Shown: positions 23,392 through 32,519, numbered from the stretch's first letter. The stretch is 64,000 nucleotides of DNA from Vulcanimicrobiota bacterium (GCA_027306785.1 DAHUZB010000030.1:1-64000); one strand, 5' to 3'. The notes: generated by a model not told the origin, from the sequence alone. Translations and numbers: made by a program.

Positions 23392-24294
23392 CTACCGCGC
23401 GTGCGCGGGCGTCGCGCTCGGCGCCGGCGTCGGCTTTGCGAAGATCCGCGGGTCGACGCTCGCGGGGAACTGCAGATCGCTGAAGGTCACATCCCCGACA
23501 ATGTGCTTGAAGGCGATCGCGAATGCGTGCACGGTGAGGTCGAAGCGCTCGTGATCGACGACCGTGTACGAGCCTTCATCGGTCAAGTCGAGCGTCATAT
23601 CGCCGGAAGCGCTCAGGATACCGGCTTGGTGAAAGCCGAAGTTCAGCGTGCAGAGGCCGCCGCGGCGCAGATCGATCACGGCATCGGTGAGCGGATGCGC
23701 CTGCGGATTTTCGCGCGCGACGAGATGGACGCGATGCCCCGTATCGCCGTTCGCGCAGGCTTGAGGTCCGCCGTCGTACACGTTGTAGTACGCGACTCCG
23801 ATCGCATGAATGACGGCGATGACGGGAGGCGAGGCGTTCGCCGCGAGCGGTGCAGGTGACGACACGGCGGCGGCGGCCGGTTCGGGCGGACCGTTAAAAC
23901 CGAAGCGGATGAGCGCGTCCACGCCGTTCCAGGTGGGATCGAGCGGCGGGAAGCTCGTCGTTCCCCAGCCCTGCGGCGTGTCGATCGCAACGAGCCGATC
24001 GCTCGCGCGATACGCGCCCCGAAAATCTCCGTAGGGCTTCAGACTCGAATCGCCGATGTTGAATCCGAAGTCGACGCGTCCGCTCTTGGATCGCGTCAAC
24101 AGGAAGTTGGCGCCGCGTACGGCTACGTGCGCACGATACGTCGCGAACGAAGGCTCCGCGACCCGGCGCATCTGCGAGAGCGCGCTTTCGTAGAAGGATT
24201 CTGCCGACGGGGCTTGCTGTGCGGGCGCGGGACGGGTCGTGCAGAGAGCGGCGAGAGCGAATGCCGTAACGGCGCGCGAAAGAAGCAGACGCAT
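23392..24294 (-). CDS. Secreted protein of unknown function
   Basis: A 300-residue protein with a cleavable signal peptide (about 1-25, ending RPAPAQ). The mature part has no motif I can name; it contains an Ala/Pro-rich linker in the middle (about 138-155), a glycine- and cysteine-containing segment (GGPQACANGDTGHRVHL) and a beta-rich end (GDMTLDLTDEGSYTVVDHE), then a Pro/Ala tail. The pattern fits a periplasmic or surface-bound beta-sandwich protein. It precedes the AhpD-like gene by 35 bases on the same strand. Identical layout proteins seem to be lineage-specific, but this is an impression only. Confidence 0.68.
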   Translation of the reverse strand: MRLLLSRAVTAFALAALCTTRPAPAQQAPSAESFYESALSQMRRVAEPSFATYRAHVAVRGANFLLTRSKSGRVDFGFNIGDSSLKPYGDFRGAYRASDRLVAIDTPQGWGTTSFPPLDPTWNGVDALIRFGFNGPPEPAAAAVSSPAPLAANASPPVIAVIHAIGVAYYNVYDGGPQACANGDTGHRVHLVARENPQAHPLTDAVIDLRRGGLCTLNFGFHQAGILSASGDMTLDLTDEGSYTVVDHERFDLTVHAFAIAFKHIVGDVTFSDLQFPASVDPRIFAKPTPAPSATPAHAR

Positions 24295-24351
24295 GCAGCC
24301 TGTACGAGTGGGCGGCTCCGAAAGTTTCGCGAGGGCCTCGCCGAAATGCAG

Positions 24352-24385
24352 ACGGCGCCCGCGGCCGATGGGCCGCGAGCGCCGT
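24352..24385 (-). terminator. Probable terminator hairpin between two secreted-protein genes
   Basis: ACGGCGCCCGCGGCC (24352-24366) pairs with GGCCGCGAGCGCCGT (24371-24385) around a GATG loop with one mismatch. It sits just downstream of the 24412-24825 gene on the minus strand. The T run after it is weak (TCTGCATTTCG), so termination strength is uncertain. Confidence 0.55.
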
Positions 24386-24411
24386 TCGTCGAGGGTGCGT
24401 TCGTGCGGTGG

Positions 24412-24825
24412 TTACGCCTTGATGTTGCCGCAGGAGACGTAGACGCCAAGCCCCTTCGGCGTTGCGTCCTTATGCACGTTGATCGCGTAGTGCATCTTCA
24501 GGAGGTCGCCGAGCTGCACGCCCTTGACCGTCGAGCTGCCCTTGCCGTCGACCGTGTTCTGCAGCGCGTACTCGGGCGCTTTGTTGATGTTGCCGCAGGT
24601 GCCGATGTGGATGTGCGTCGGCTGTGCGATGTCGGGCGCACCTTTGAGGTCGACGACGATGTGCACGCCGTCGCTCTCCTGCGTGAGGACGGCGGTGCCG
24701 TTCTCGCCGCTGCCGCTCAGGGCTTTCATCGGGATCGTGATGCTCTTGGGCGTCGCGGCGATCGCGACGGTGCCGAGGCTCGCGCCGAGCGCGGCGACGG
24801 CGAGAAGCGTACGAAGATGACGCAT
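24412..24825 (-). CDS. Small secreted CHRD-like protein
   Basis: A 137-residue exported protein with a clear signal peptide (about 1-23, ending VAIAA). The mature beta-rich domain (ITIPMKALSGSGENGTAVLTQ... GVHIVVDL... QPTHIHIGTCGN... YAINVHKD... YVSCGNI) follows the plan of CHRD-type and periplasmic Cu/Zn-SOD-like beta-barrels. It has the HIHIGTCG strand where CHRD proteins have HLHxG, but not the full set of metal ligands of superoxide dismutase. Two cysteines (TCGN and SCGN) may bridge. AAGGAG is placed six bases before the ATG. It is read alone, and the function is unknown. Confidence 0.72.
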   Translation of the reverse strand: MRHLRTLLAVAALGASLGTVAIAATPKSITIPMKALSGSGENGTAVLTQESDGVHIVVDLKGAPDIAQPTHIHIGTCGNINKAPEYALQNTVDGKGSSTVKGVQLGDLLKMHYAINVHKDATPKGLGVYVSCGNIKA

Positions 24826-24878
24826 GATAACTCCTTATGCCGGTTGAGTATTCGAATGGAAGTACGAAGCGAAGGACC

Positions 24879-27851
24879 TTACGGATTGCACCAAGGGTTG
24901 CGCACCGGGAGTTTGTGCTGCGCGTTGAGCGACTGCTGCCGCAGCGTGCAGTAGGCATGCAGGCCCGCGGCCGTCACCGGCGCGTCGGCACCGTCGATCA
25001 CCTCGAGCAGCGCGCCGAACTCGCCGTTGAACGATGCAAAGCGCGCCTCGCCCTTCGCGTCGTGTCGCTGCCCGGCCGCCTGCATCGCCGCGTAGCTGTC
25101 GTCCATCAGTCCGGTGATGTCGTGGGCGATCGCGTACTGCTCGTCGAGGGCGCGCTGCGTCATGTGCACGCGCGGATCCATCGCGAGCGCGAGCGGCTGC
25201 GAGGCGGTCACGCCGTCGACGTCGAGCACCACGGTGTAGTGTCCCGGGGCGACGATCGCGCCCTGCGGCGTGTACGGCGTGTCGCGATCGTTCGCCGAGA
25301 TCGGCAGATCGACGTTGGCCGCGCGCGGCGCCGCTTCATGCAGATCCCACACGAAGCGATGCATGCCTGCGGCGGCCGAAGGCGCGCGGAACGGACGAAG
25401 CCAGTACGACGGCTTGTCGAGTTCGACCGGCTTCGGCGCGACATCGGTACTCGAGAAGCTGCGCACGATTGCGCCGCGCGCGTCGCGGATCGTGAGCGTC
25501 ACCCGCCGGGCGGCGTGCGGCAGCGTGTAGTAGAGGATCGCGCCGTCGGGCGGATTCATGCCGTGCGGCACTTCGGGCGGCAGCGGCGTATCGGTATTGG
25601 TGTTCCGCCGCACGCGGTAGGCGAGTTCGGGGGTGAAGAGGTGCGGCGCGTTCCAACGTGCGGTTCGCGCGAGTTCGCGCAGCGGCTCGATATCGTCCAT
25701 GATCCAGAAGCCGCGCCCGTGCGTCGCGACCACGAGATCGTTGCCGTGCACGATGATGTCGCGCATCGAGGTGTGCGGCAGATTCATCTGCAGCGACTGC
25801 CAGTGCGCGCCGTCGTCGAACGAGACGTTCACGCTATCCTCGGTCGCGGCGTAGAGTAGGCCCTTGACCTTCGGATCTTCGCGTACCGCGTTGACGGGCT
25901 GATTCGACGGGAGGCCGTTCACGATCGCCGTCCAGTGCGCGCCGCCGTCGTGCGTGCGGTAGACGTACGGATGCAGATCGTCGAGCCGGAAGCGATTGAC
26001 CGCGACGTAGGCGGTCCGATCGTCGAAGTGCGATGCGTCGATCTGCGAGATCTTGCTCCACGGCGTGAGCGCGGGCGGAGTGACGTTCTTCCAATGCTTC
26101 GCATCGTGCGTGAGCCACACGAGGCCGTCGTCGGTTCCCGCCCAGATCGTGCCTTCGTGCACGTACGAGGGCGCGAGCGCATACACGACGCCGCGGCGTT
26201 TGCTCTTGCGCGGATCGGCGCTCTCGAACGCCGCGATGACGCTCGGCATCGCCCAATTCGCTCGCGCGAGATCGGGGCTCACGGTCGTCCACGTCGCGCC
26301 GCCGTCGCGGGTGCGATAGACCCGATTCGCGCCGAAGTAGAGCGTGTGTCCGTCGAGCGGATCGAAGGCGAGCGGTTCGGTGCGCACGACGCGGTAGCCG
26401 TTCAAACGCAGCGGGTTGGGCGAGACTTCTTGCGTCTGCCCCGTGCGCTCGTCGAACTTCTCCACTTTTCCGCCGTAAAAGACGCCCGGATGCAGCGGAT
26501 CGGGCACGACATACCCGTACTCTTCGGCTCCGACCGGATGCCAATCGCGTTCGTTGACCTGACCCCACGGGCCGCGGCTGCTCACGCAGGCCGAGCCCGA
26601 TTCTTGCTGCCCGCCGCAGACCCAATAAGGAAAGCGGTTGTCGGCGTTCACGTGATACATCTGCGCGGTGAGCTGGTTGTACCACGAACTCCACGTCTTG
26701 CCGTGATCGACCGAGATCGTCGCGCCCTGATCGCTGCCGAGCAAGATGATATTCGGGTTGTTCGGATTGATCCAGACGTTCTGGTAGTCGTCGCCGCCGG
26801 GCGCGCCCTTGATCGCGACGAAGGTTTTGCCGCCGTCGGTCGAGCGGTAGGTCGAGGTGTTCGTCAGGTAGAGCGTCTGCGAATCTTTGGGATCGGCCGC
26901 GATCGCGACCAGATCGTCGCCGCGCTGCCCGATCGTGGTTTGATCGTCGTTCGTCATCGTGAAGTGCGCGCCGCCGTCGTCGCTGCGATAGACCGCGCCG
27001 CCCGCATCTTGGAACGCGTCGACGTAAGCGTAGACGACGTTCGGGTTGGAGCGCGCGATCGCGATCTCGGCGCGTCCCATGCGCGCGGGCAACCCGCCGC
27101 CCAGACGCGTCCAGTGATCGCCGCCATCGGTCGATTTATAGATGCCGCTGCCGGGAATCTCGAACGAGCTGCCGATCTCCCACGGCGCTTGACGCGCGGC
27201 CCACAGCGTGGCGTAGACGATTCGCGGATCGTGCGGATCGATCTGCACGTCGTAGCCGCCGACGTTCTCGTTCAGGTAGAGCACCTTGCGGAAGCTCTTG
27301 CCGCCGTCGGTGGAGCGAAAGATGCCGCGCTGCACGTTCGGTCCGTACGGATGGCCGAGCACCGCCACGAAGAGGCGCTGCGGATTCGTCGGGTCGATCG
27401 CGATCTGCGGAATCTGCTCGCCGTCGCGCAGGCCGAGATGCGTCCACGTCGCACCGGCATCGGTCGATTTGTAGATGCCGTTGCCGATGGCGAGATCGGG
27501 GCGCTGCAGCCCCTCACCGCTGCCCGCGTAGATCACGTTCGGATCGCTCGGCGCGACCGCGAGCGATCCGATCGACTGCGTCGAGTGTCCCTCGAAGATC
27601 GAAGTCCACGTTCGCCCGGCGTCGTCGGTACGCCGGATCCCGCCGTTGACGGCGGCGATGTAAAAGCGGTTGGGCATCGAGGGCACACCCGCGACGGCCT
27701 TGGTGCGTCCGCCGCGCAGCGGTCCGATCTCGCGCCAGCGCAGCCCCGCGAACTGCGACGGCGCGACGGTGTCGGCCGCGGCGGGCGCGGGAAGCAGGGT
27801 GGATGCGAGCGAGCAGAGCGCCGTCAGGGCGAGCAGTCGGTGCAGCTTCAA
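24879..27851 (-). CDS. Secreted sortilin-like BNR beta-propeller protein
   Basis: A 990-residue exported protein: signal peptide (about 1-26, ending APAAA), then FAGLRWREIGPLRGGRTKAVAG, the hallmark opening of a large family common in Acidobacteriota and similar soil phyla ('VPS10/glycosyl hydrolase BNR-repeat protein'). At least eight Asp-box turns follow (for example TDDAGRTWTS, STDAGATWTH, STDGGKSFRK, STDGGDHWTR, SDDGGAHFTM, RDGGATWTTV), forming one or two propellers in the first 700 residues. A C-terminal region of about 250 residues looks like a beta-sandwich plus helix bundle. Enzymatic activity is doubtful. Start is TTG, eight bases after a GAGGG site. Confidence 0.9.
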   Translation of the reverse strand: MKLHRLLALTALCSLASTLLPAPAAADTVAPSQFAGLRWREIGPLRGGRTKAVAGVPSMPNRFYIAAVNGGIRRTDDAGRTWTSIFEGHSTQSIGSLAVAPSDPNVIYAGSGEGLQRPDLAIGNGIYKSTDAGATWTHLGLRDGEQIPQIAIDPTNPQRLFVAVLGHPYGPNVQRGIFRSTDGGKSFRKVLYLNENVGGYDVQIDPHDPRIVYATLWAARQAPWEIGSSFEIPGSGIYKSTDGGDHWTRLGGGLPARMGRAEIAIARSNPNVVYAYVDAFQDAGGAVYRSDDGGAHFTMTNDDQTTIGQRGDDLVAIAADPKDSQTLYLTNTSTYRSTDGGKTFVAIKGAPGGDDYQNVWINPNNPNIILLGSDQGATISVDHGKTWSSWYNQLTAQMYHVNADNRFPYWVCGGQQESGSACVSSRGPWGQVNERDWHPVGAEEYGYVVPDPLHPGVFYGGKVEKFDERTGQTQEVSPNPLRLNGYRVVRTEPLAFDPLDGHTLYFGANRVYRTRDGGATWTTVSPDLARANWAMPSVIAAFESADPRKSKRRGVVYALAPSYVHEGTIWAGTDDGLVWLTHDAKHWKNVTPPALTPWSKISQIDASHFDDRTAYVAVNRFRLDDLHPYVYRTHDGGAHWTAIVNGLPSNQPVNAVREDPKVKGLLYAATEDSVNVSFDDGAHWQSLQMNLPHTSMRDIIVHGNDLVVATHGRGFWIMDDIEPLRELARTARWNAPHLFTPELAYRVRRNTNTDTPLPPEVPHGMNPPDGAILYYTLPHAARRVTLTIRDARGAIVRSFSSTDVAPKPVELDKPSYWLRPFRAPSAAAGMHRFVWDLHEAAPRAANVDLPISANDRDTPYTPQGAIVAPGHYTVVLDVDGVTASQPLALAMDPRVHMTQRALDEQYAIAHDITGLMDDSYAAMQAAGQRHDAKGEARFASFNGEFGALLEVIDGADAPVTAAGLHAYCTLRQQSLNAQHKLPVRNPWCNP

Positions 27852-27882
27852 AACAGTGGCCCTCGTTCGGTGAAGAAACGGC

Positions 27883-28551
27883 TTAACGGTGACGACGACG
27901 GCGTTTCGGTTGGAACGCGGGGCCGACCTTGAACGCGCCCTTGCGCGGCAGATCGGTGTCGACGTCCTGGCAGCCGATCGGGGTGAAATCGCGACAGTCG
28001 TGCGGCCGCGCCTCGTAGATGCCGCAGTAGTATTTGCCGCTCTTGCCGCCCATGAGAAAGACGCAGTTGTCGGCGATGTCGTCGGTGACTTTGCGCACCC
28101 AGCCGACGTGATAGCCGTCCGCCGAGGGACGCTTGACGATGTACTCGTCCATCACGTCCTGATAGGTCATGCCGAGATGCTCGGCGATACGCTGCACGTC
28201 GGCTTTGCTCACGAAGGGTTCGTAGCCGCTGCAGCATTCCGCGCAGCCCGGCGGGCAGGCGAGATTTTCGGGGAGATCGGTGAGGTGCTTGCGCGAGAGA
28301 TCGATCACCTTCGCGATCGCTTTGACCATCTCGGGATCGTCGTTGTACTTGTAGACCCACTCGCGGTTGACGGTTTCGTTGACGTTGTAATACCGCGTGA
28401 CCGACTCGTTGTAGGTGATCGTGATGAACTCTTCGGTGATCTCGATCTCCTTGACGTGCTCCATCGGGCGCGCGTCGAGCAGTTCGGGATGCGTGGGCTG
28501 GCCGGTCGCGCGCGTGAAGTCGCGCAGGGCGATGAGGTCGATGGTTTCCAT
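27883..28551 (-). CDS. YkgJ-family cysteine-cluster protein
   Basis: A 222-residue cytoplasmic protein with the cysteine-cluster signature of the YkgJ/UPF0153 (CxxCxxxCC) family: CPPGCAECC around residue 127-135, followed by C(VFLMGG) and the closing YYCGIYEARPHDCRDFTPIGC segment, where RP-x-x-CR is typical. Such proteins probably bind zinc or an Fe-S cluster; their role is unknown. The N-terminal 110 residues form an extra domain not usual in short YkgJ proteins. The ATG at 28551 is preceded only by antisense-like sequence. It is divergent from the ROK kinase gene, with 63 bases between the starts. Confidence 0.87.
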   Translation of the reverse strand: METIDLIALRDFTRATGQPTHPELLDARPMEHVKEIEITEEFITITYNESVTRYYNVNETVNREWVYKYNDDPEMVKAIAKVIDLSRKHLTDLPENLACPPGCAECCSGYEPFVSKADVQRIAEHLGMTYQDVMDEYIVKRPSADGYHVGWVRKVTDDIADNCVFLMGGKSGKYYCGIYEARPHDCRDFTPIGCQDVDTDLPRKGAFKVGPAFQPKRRRRHR

Positions 28552-28614
28552 AGTCCGGCGAAGGTTCGCTGCACGTTGCGGGTATGGCCTCGCGCGGTGG
28601 AAAAGAAAGGTCGT

Positions 28615-29574
28615 ATGCGTACGGCTATCGGTGTCGATCTCGGCGGCTCGCATGTGACCGCGGCGGTGATCGGCGAGGACGGAAAGATCTATCGCCAGCA
28701 CGAGGTCGATCTCGACGATCGCTCGTTCAAGAACGTCACCGAGGTGCTTGTCGAGACGATCGAGCAGGCGCTCAAGGATCCCGAAGCCACGGACGTGGTC
28801 GGGATCGGCATCGGCTCGCCCGGCAACATCGAGCCGCGCTCCGGGGCGGTCCTCTACAGCCCGAATTTCGGCTGGACCGACGCGCCGCTCGGCGAGGCGC
28901 TGCGGGCGCACTTCGAACATCCGCTCTTCGTCGCCAACGACGCGCGCTGCGCGACGCTCGGCGAGTACACCTTCGGCACGGGCAAAGGCACGAAAAATTT
29001 CGTGCTGCTCACACTCGGCACGGGCATCGGCGGCGGCATCGTCTCGGGCGGCGAACTCGTGCTCGGCAACCGTTTCGGCGCGGGCGAGATCGGACACCAC
29101 CAGATTCGTCCGACCGACGGCTTCATCTGCAGCTGCGGTAAGGTCGGCTGCTTCGAAGCGCAGGCCTCGGGCACGGGCTTGATCCGCCACGCCTTTGCGG
29201 TCGCGCCCTCGTTTCCGCGCAGCACCCTGCTCGACGTCAACCGCGATAAACTCGGCTCGAAGAAGATTCGTAAGGCGGCGCAGGCGGGCGATCAACACGC
29301 GCTCGCCGCGTGGAAGCGCTTTACCGAAGATCTCGCGCTCGGTCTCGCCAACATCGTCGCGTTCGTCAATCCCGAGCTGATCGCGCTCGGCGGCGGCGTC
29401 TCGAGCGCCGCGGATTTCATGCTCGACGCGGTCCGCGGCCGCGTCGACGACCTGACGACGATGGTGCCGCGCGGCACCACGCGCATCGCGGTCGCGCAGC
29501 TCGGCAACGACGCGGGGCAAGTCGGTGCGGCGACGATGGCGTTCCGCGGCGGCCTCACGACCGGCCGTGCGTAG
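28615..29574 (+). CDS. ROK-family glucokinase/sugar kinase
   Basis: A 319-residue kinase of the ROK family. Visible are the ATP phosphate-1 loop GVDLGGSHV (about 6-14), the catalytic aspartate in VANDARC (D109), the phosphate-2 loop TLGTGIGGG, and the ROK zinc site GHHQI...CSCGKVGCFEAQASG (histidine about 161, C172, C174, C179). The GIGSPG segment fits a glucokinase- or fructokinase-like sugar site. The reaction would be ATP-dependent phosphorylation of glucose or a similar sugar in the cytoplasm. Start ATG 28615 follows AAAGG by about five bases. The gene overlaps the next small membrane protein. Confidence 0.93.
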   Translation: MRTAIGVDLGGSHVTAAVIGEDGKIYRQHEVDLDDRSFKNVTEVLVETIEQALKDPEATDVVGIGIGSPGNIEPRSGAVLYSPNFGWTDAPLGEALRAHFEHPLFVANDARCATLGEYTFGTGKGTKNFVLLTLGTGIGGGIVSGGELVLGNRFGAGEIGHHQIRPTDGFICSCGKVGCFEAQASGTGLIRHAFAVAPSFPRSTLLDVNRDKLGSKKIRKAAQAGDQHALAAWKRFTEDLALGLANIVAFVNPELIALGGGVSSAADFMLDAVRGRVDDLTTMVPRGTTRIAVAQLGNDAGQVGAATMAFRGGLTTGRA

Positions 29575-30010
29575 AGCCGACGCGCTCGGCGTCGCGCTCG
29601 CGATCGCGCTCGCGTTGCTCTACGCGGTCGACGCGCTGCGCCACGGTTGGGCTTTCCTCTGGCATCTGCCGTTGCTCGGCGTCTTCGCGGCGCGCGCGCT
29701 CAACGACGCGATCCACGGGCTGCCGCTCGATGCCTACGAGCGTGAGGGCACGCGCGAGTACTACATGCGCTACGCCGGACTGAGCGTTACGGCCGCCGAT
29801 GCGCGGATCGCGGATGCGCGCCGCTTCGCGCGCGATCTGCTTGCGGCGATCGCCGTCGTCGTCGAATCGCTCTTCGCATTCGATGCGCTCGGCCGCTTCG
29901 GGGGGCCGTATCCGAGCGTCATCATGTGGGTCTCTTTCGGCGTCGGCGCCGTGATGCTCGGCGTCATGATCTTCGGCATCGTCTATGCCGTGCGGAGGGT
30001 TCGATCGTGA
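29567..30010 (+). CDS. Membrane protein of unknown function
   Basis: A 147-residue protein with about four hydrophobic helices: two near the N-terminus (LGVALAIALALLYAVDAL and WAFLWHLPLLGVFAA) and two near the C-terminus (LLAAIAVVVESLFAFDAL and SVIMWVSFGVGAVMLGVMIF), with a charged loop (AYEREGTREYYMRYAG) between. No family recognised. GTG 29567, overlapping the ROK gene end by eight bases, is preferred; earlier in-frame starts would lie deep inside the kinase gene. Its end overlaps the SDR start (GTGA). Confidence 0.72.
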   Translation: MRRADALGVALAIALALLYAVDALRHGWAFLWHLPLLGVFAARALNDAIHGLPLDAYEREGTREYYMRYAGLSVTAADARIADARRFARDLLAAIAVVVESLFAFDALGRFGGPYPSVIMWVSFGVGAVMLGVMIFGIVYAVRRVRS

Positions 30011-30765
30011 AGGCACTTGTTACCGGGGCATCGGGAGGCATCGGCCTCGAATTCGCGCGGCTGCTCGCCGCCGATCGCTGCGATCTCGTGCTCGTTGCGC
30101 GCTCGGCCGATCGCCTCGATGCGGCGGCACGCGACCTACGCGAACGGCACGGCGTGCAGGTGGAGACGATCGCGATGGATCTCGGCCGGCTCGACGCCGC
30201 CGCCGAACTCTTCGCGCGCGTGCCCGACTGCGACGTGCTGATCAACAACGCGGGCTTTGCGAGCAACGGCCGCTTCGACGAGTTACCGCAAGAGCGCACG
30301 CGCGAGGAGCTGCTGCTCGACGTGGTGACGCTCACCGAGCTCACGCGTTCGTATCTTCCGGCGATGCGCGCGCGAGCGAGCGGGCGCATTCTCAACGTCG
30401 CGTCGACGGCGGCATTTCTGCCGGGACCGTTCATGGCGGTGTACTATGCGTCGAAGGCCTACGTGCTCTCGTTCTCGCTTGCGCTCTCCGAGGAGCTACG
30501 CGGCAGCGGCGTGAGCGTGACCTGTCTCTGCCCGGGCGCGACCGCGACCGGCTTCGTCGATCGCGCGAAGATGCACGACACGCTGCTCAATCGCCTGCCG
30601 CTCGCCGATGCTGCCGGCGTCGCGCGCGCTGGCTACCGCGGCATGCTGCGAGGCAAGGATCTGGTTGTGCCGGGCTTCAGCAACAAATTCGTTGCGTTTT
30701 CACCCAAAATCACGCCGCGACGCGTGCTCCTGTGGAGCTCGCGCAAAGCGGTCGAACAGCGCTGA
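30007..30765 (+). CDS. Short-chain dehydrogenase/reductase
   Basis: A 252-residue classical SDR. The NAD(P) loop is TGASGGIG (residues 6-13), followed by NNAG (80-83), the catalytic Ser133, and the YxxxK pair (Y146, K150); LCPGATATGF fits the cofactor-binding end. An Arg/Ser after strand 2 (ARSADRL) suggests NADP preference. The DltE/YqjQ-like subgroup acts on lipids or acyl chains, and the neighbouring glycolipid-type genes would fit that, but the substrate is not deducible. The start is GTG, overlapping the previous stop. Confidence 0.9.
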   Translation: MKALVTGASGGIGLEFARLLAADRCDLVLVARSADRLDAAARDLRERHGVQVETIAMDLGRLDAAAELFARVPDCDVLINNAGFASNGRFDELPQERTREELLLDVVTLTELTRSYLPAMRARASGRILNVASTAAFLPGPFMAVYYASKAYVLSFSLALSEELRGSGVSVTCLCPGATATGFVDRAKMHDTLLNRLPLADAAGVARAGYRGMLRGKDLVVPGFSNKFVAFSPKITPRRVLLWSSRKAVEQR

Positions 30766-30775
30766 GGAGCGTGCG

Positions 30776-31972
30776 TTAGAGCGAGGCGACGGCGCGTAGG
30801 CCGCCGAGCGCCATATCGTCTTGCGCGGGGATCGTGCCTTCGTTCGCGATTTGGGCGATCAGGGCGGCGATCCGGCGCGAACTGCGCTTGGGTGCGACGA
30901 TCTCCTGGTTGCGGCGAATCTGCGCGAGGCGTTCGGGGGTGCGGATCATGTTGCGCACCGCTTGGACAACCTCGCCCGCGCCGTGCAGCGCCACCGCGCC
31001 GAGGCCGTTGTGCCGCACGAAATCCACGTTGCCGCGCTCCTGACCCGGCACGTAGTCGTACACCACGACCGGAAGCTGGGCGGCGTTCGCCTCGGCGAGC
31101 GTGCCCGGACCGGCCTTCGTGACGAGCAGATCGACCGCGCGGAAATATTCCGGAATCTTGTCGGTGAAGCCGAGCACGGTCATCGGGGTGGGAAGCAGTG
31201 CCGAGGCTTCGTCGAGCTTCTGGCGCAGCGGCTCGTTACGCCCGCAGACGACCAGCAGGTGGATCGGCAGCCGCGCCCGCGCGAGCGCCAGGGTGGTGGG
31301 AAGCAGCTTGCCGCCGCCTTCGCCGCCCGCCATGAGCATCACCACTAGGCGGTCCTGCGGCAGGCCGAGGGCGTTGCGGAGCTGTTCCTTAGTGCCGTCC
31401 ACGTCGTCGAATTTGGGATGGATCGGCTGGCCGAGCAAGCGCAGGCGCGAGGGCGAGATGCCGCGCGAGAGCGCGCGCTCGTAGACTTCGCGGGCGGGCA
31501 CGACCACTGCGTCGGCCTCGGGAGTGAGCCACGATTCGTGCACTTTGCCGAGGTCGGTGATCACGGTCACGATCGGAACGTGCTGCATCTCGGCATCGGC
31601 CCGGGCGCGCAGCGCCGCATGGTTGAGCAGCGGGTGCACCGAGACGATGACATCGGGTTGGTAGCTGATGAAGAGGTCGCGCAGGCGCTCGCGGTAGAGC
31701 GGCTCGCAGAAACGGACCAGCGCACGATAGCGGCGGCGGCCGTTGGTCGCATAGTAGAGCGCGCCGTAGACCGGCGGGGCGTAGCGCAGGGCCATGCTGT
31801 AGCCGAGGCCGAGCTGTGTGAGCGGGAACGCGCAATGAGCGGCGACGTCCTCGATCCGGTGCTCGAAGGCGAAGGGCTCTTGGATCTCATCCAGAGCGGC
31901 TGCGATCGCGTTGGACGCGCTGCGGTGGCCGCCACCGGTGTCCGAGATCAGGAAGAGTGCCCGTTTGGTCAT
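30776..31972 (-). CDS. MGDG synthase/UgtP-like glycosyltransferase (GT28)
   Basis: A 398-residue GT-B glycosyltransferase of the monogalactosyl-/glucosyl-diacylglycerol synthase branch, related to MurG. The opening ALFLISDTGGGHRSASNAI is typical of MGDG synthases, as are PDVIVSVHPLLNH, TDLGKVHESWLTPEADA, MLMAGGEGGG (acceptor to donor linker), and the nucleotide-sugar end with FTDKIPEYFRAVDLLVTKAGPGTLAEA. It should transfer a sugar from a nucleotide sugar to a lipid acceptor, most likely diacylglycerol, on the cytoplasmic membrane face. The ATG at 31972 is set by homology of the first strand. It is read together with the hydroxylase-like gene 16 bases upstream. Confidence 0.88.
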   Translation of the reverse strand: MTKRALFLISDTGGGHRSASNAIAAALDEIQEPFAFEHRIEDVAAHCAFPLTQLGLGYSMALRYAPPVYGALYYATNGRRRYRALVRFCEPLYRERLRDLFISYQPDVIVSVHPLLNHAALRARADAEMQHVPIVTVITDLGKVHESWLTPEADAVVVPAREVYERALSRGISPSRLRLLGQPIHPKFDDVDGTKEQLRNALGLPQDRLVVMLMAGGEGGGKLLPTTLALARARLPIHLLVVCGRNEPLRQKLDEASALLPTPMTVLGFTDKIPEYFRAVDLLVTKAGPGTLAEANAAQLPVVVYDYVPGQERGNVDFVRHNGLGAVALHGAGEVVQAVRNMIRTPERLAQIRRNQEIVAPKRSSRRIAALIAQIANEGTIPAQDDMALGGLRAVASL

Positions 31973-31988
31973 CGATGCTCCGTCGAGG

Positions 31989-32519
31989 CTACGCCTGCGC
32001 CGGGACCCGTTGCTTGGCTCGGCGCGCGGCCGCGTTACGCGTGCGACGGCTCGTGGGGGCAAGTTTGGCTAAAAGTGCCCGAGCCGGTGCATCGTAAAAG
32101 CGGAAGATATCGCCAAACTCGATATCAGGGTTTCGGTGGTGGCCGTCGTGGTCCTCGGGCAGCACGATTTGGAGGGGCCGAGCGACCGCCCGCACCCACT
32201 GCGGGGTCTTCCAACCGAGCTCGGTCGTGTGGCGCCACCAGACGTGCAGTTGGCCGAGCACGAGACCGAGCAGCGAGCCTTCCCACGAGAGGTGCCAGGT
32301 GAGACCGGCGACGACCAGATAGGGGACCGCGCCGAGAAAGCCGTCGAGCAGCACTTCGAAATTGGTCGAGAGCACCGCGTGATCCCAATACGAACGCTTG
32401 CGATCGTGATGCGTGCGCAAATGCAGCGTGAACCAGAGATGTTGCGGCACGTGGTAGAAGAACGTCGACGCGAAGTCTCCGACCACGAGAACGATCAATA
32501 TTGCCGCCGCGAAAGCCAT
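31989..32519 (-). CDS. Fatty acid hydroxylase/desaturase-like di-iron membrane protein
   Basis: A 176-residue integral membrane protein with the histidine boxes of the fatty acid hydroxylase superfamily: H23 and H27, HLRTHH (H33-H38), H92 and H97 around WWRH, and EDHDGHH (H124-H128), followed by FGDIFRFYD, typical of the family end. About three to four hydrophobic segments lie between. It probably uses a di-iron centre to hydroxylate or desaturate a lipid, at the cytoplasmic membrane. The neighbour downstream is a glycolipid synthase, so a modified membrane lipid is a reasonable guess. Start ATG 32519 with AAGGA upstream; it overlaps head-to-head the divergent transglycosylase start. Confidence 0.83.
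   Translation of the reverse strand: MAFAAAILIVLVVGDFASTFFYHVPQHLWFTLHLRTHHDRKRSYWDHAVLSTNFEVLLDGFLGAVPYLVVAGLTWHLSWEGSLLGLVLGQLHVWWRHTTELGWKTPQWVRAVARPLQIVLPEDHDGHHRNPDIEFGDIFRFYDAPARALLAKLAPTSRRTRNAAARRAKQRVPAQA

Noticed and set aside
25935-27932. A 665-codon plus-strand frame opposite the 990-residue BNR propeller
   Set aside because: Low-complexity Arg/Ala/Asp/Val composition and no motif; the minus-strand propeller with a signal peptide and Asp boxes is the real gene.
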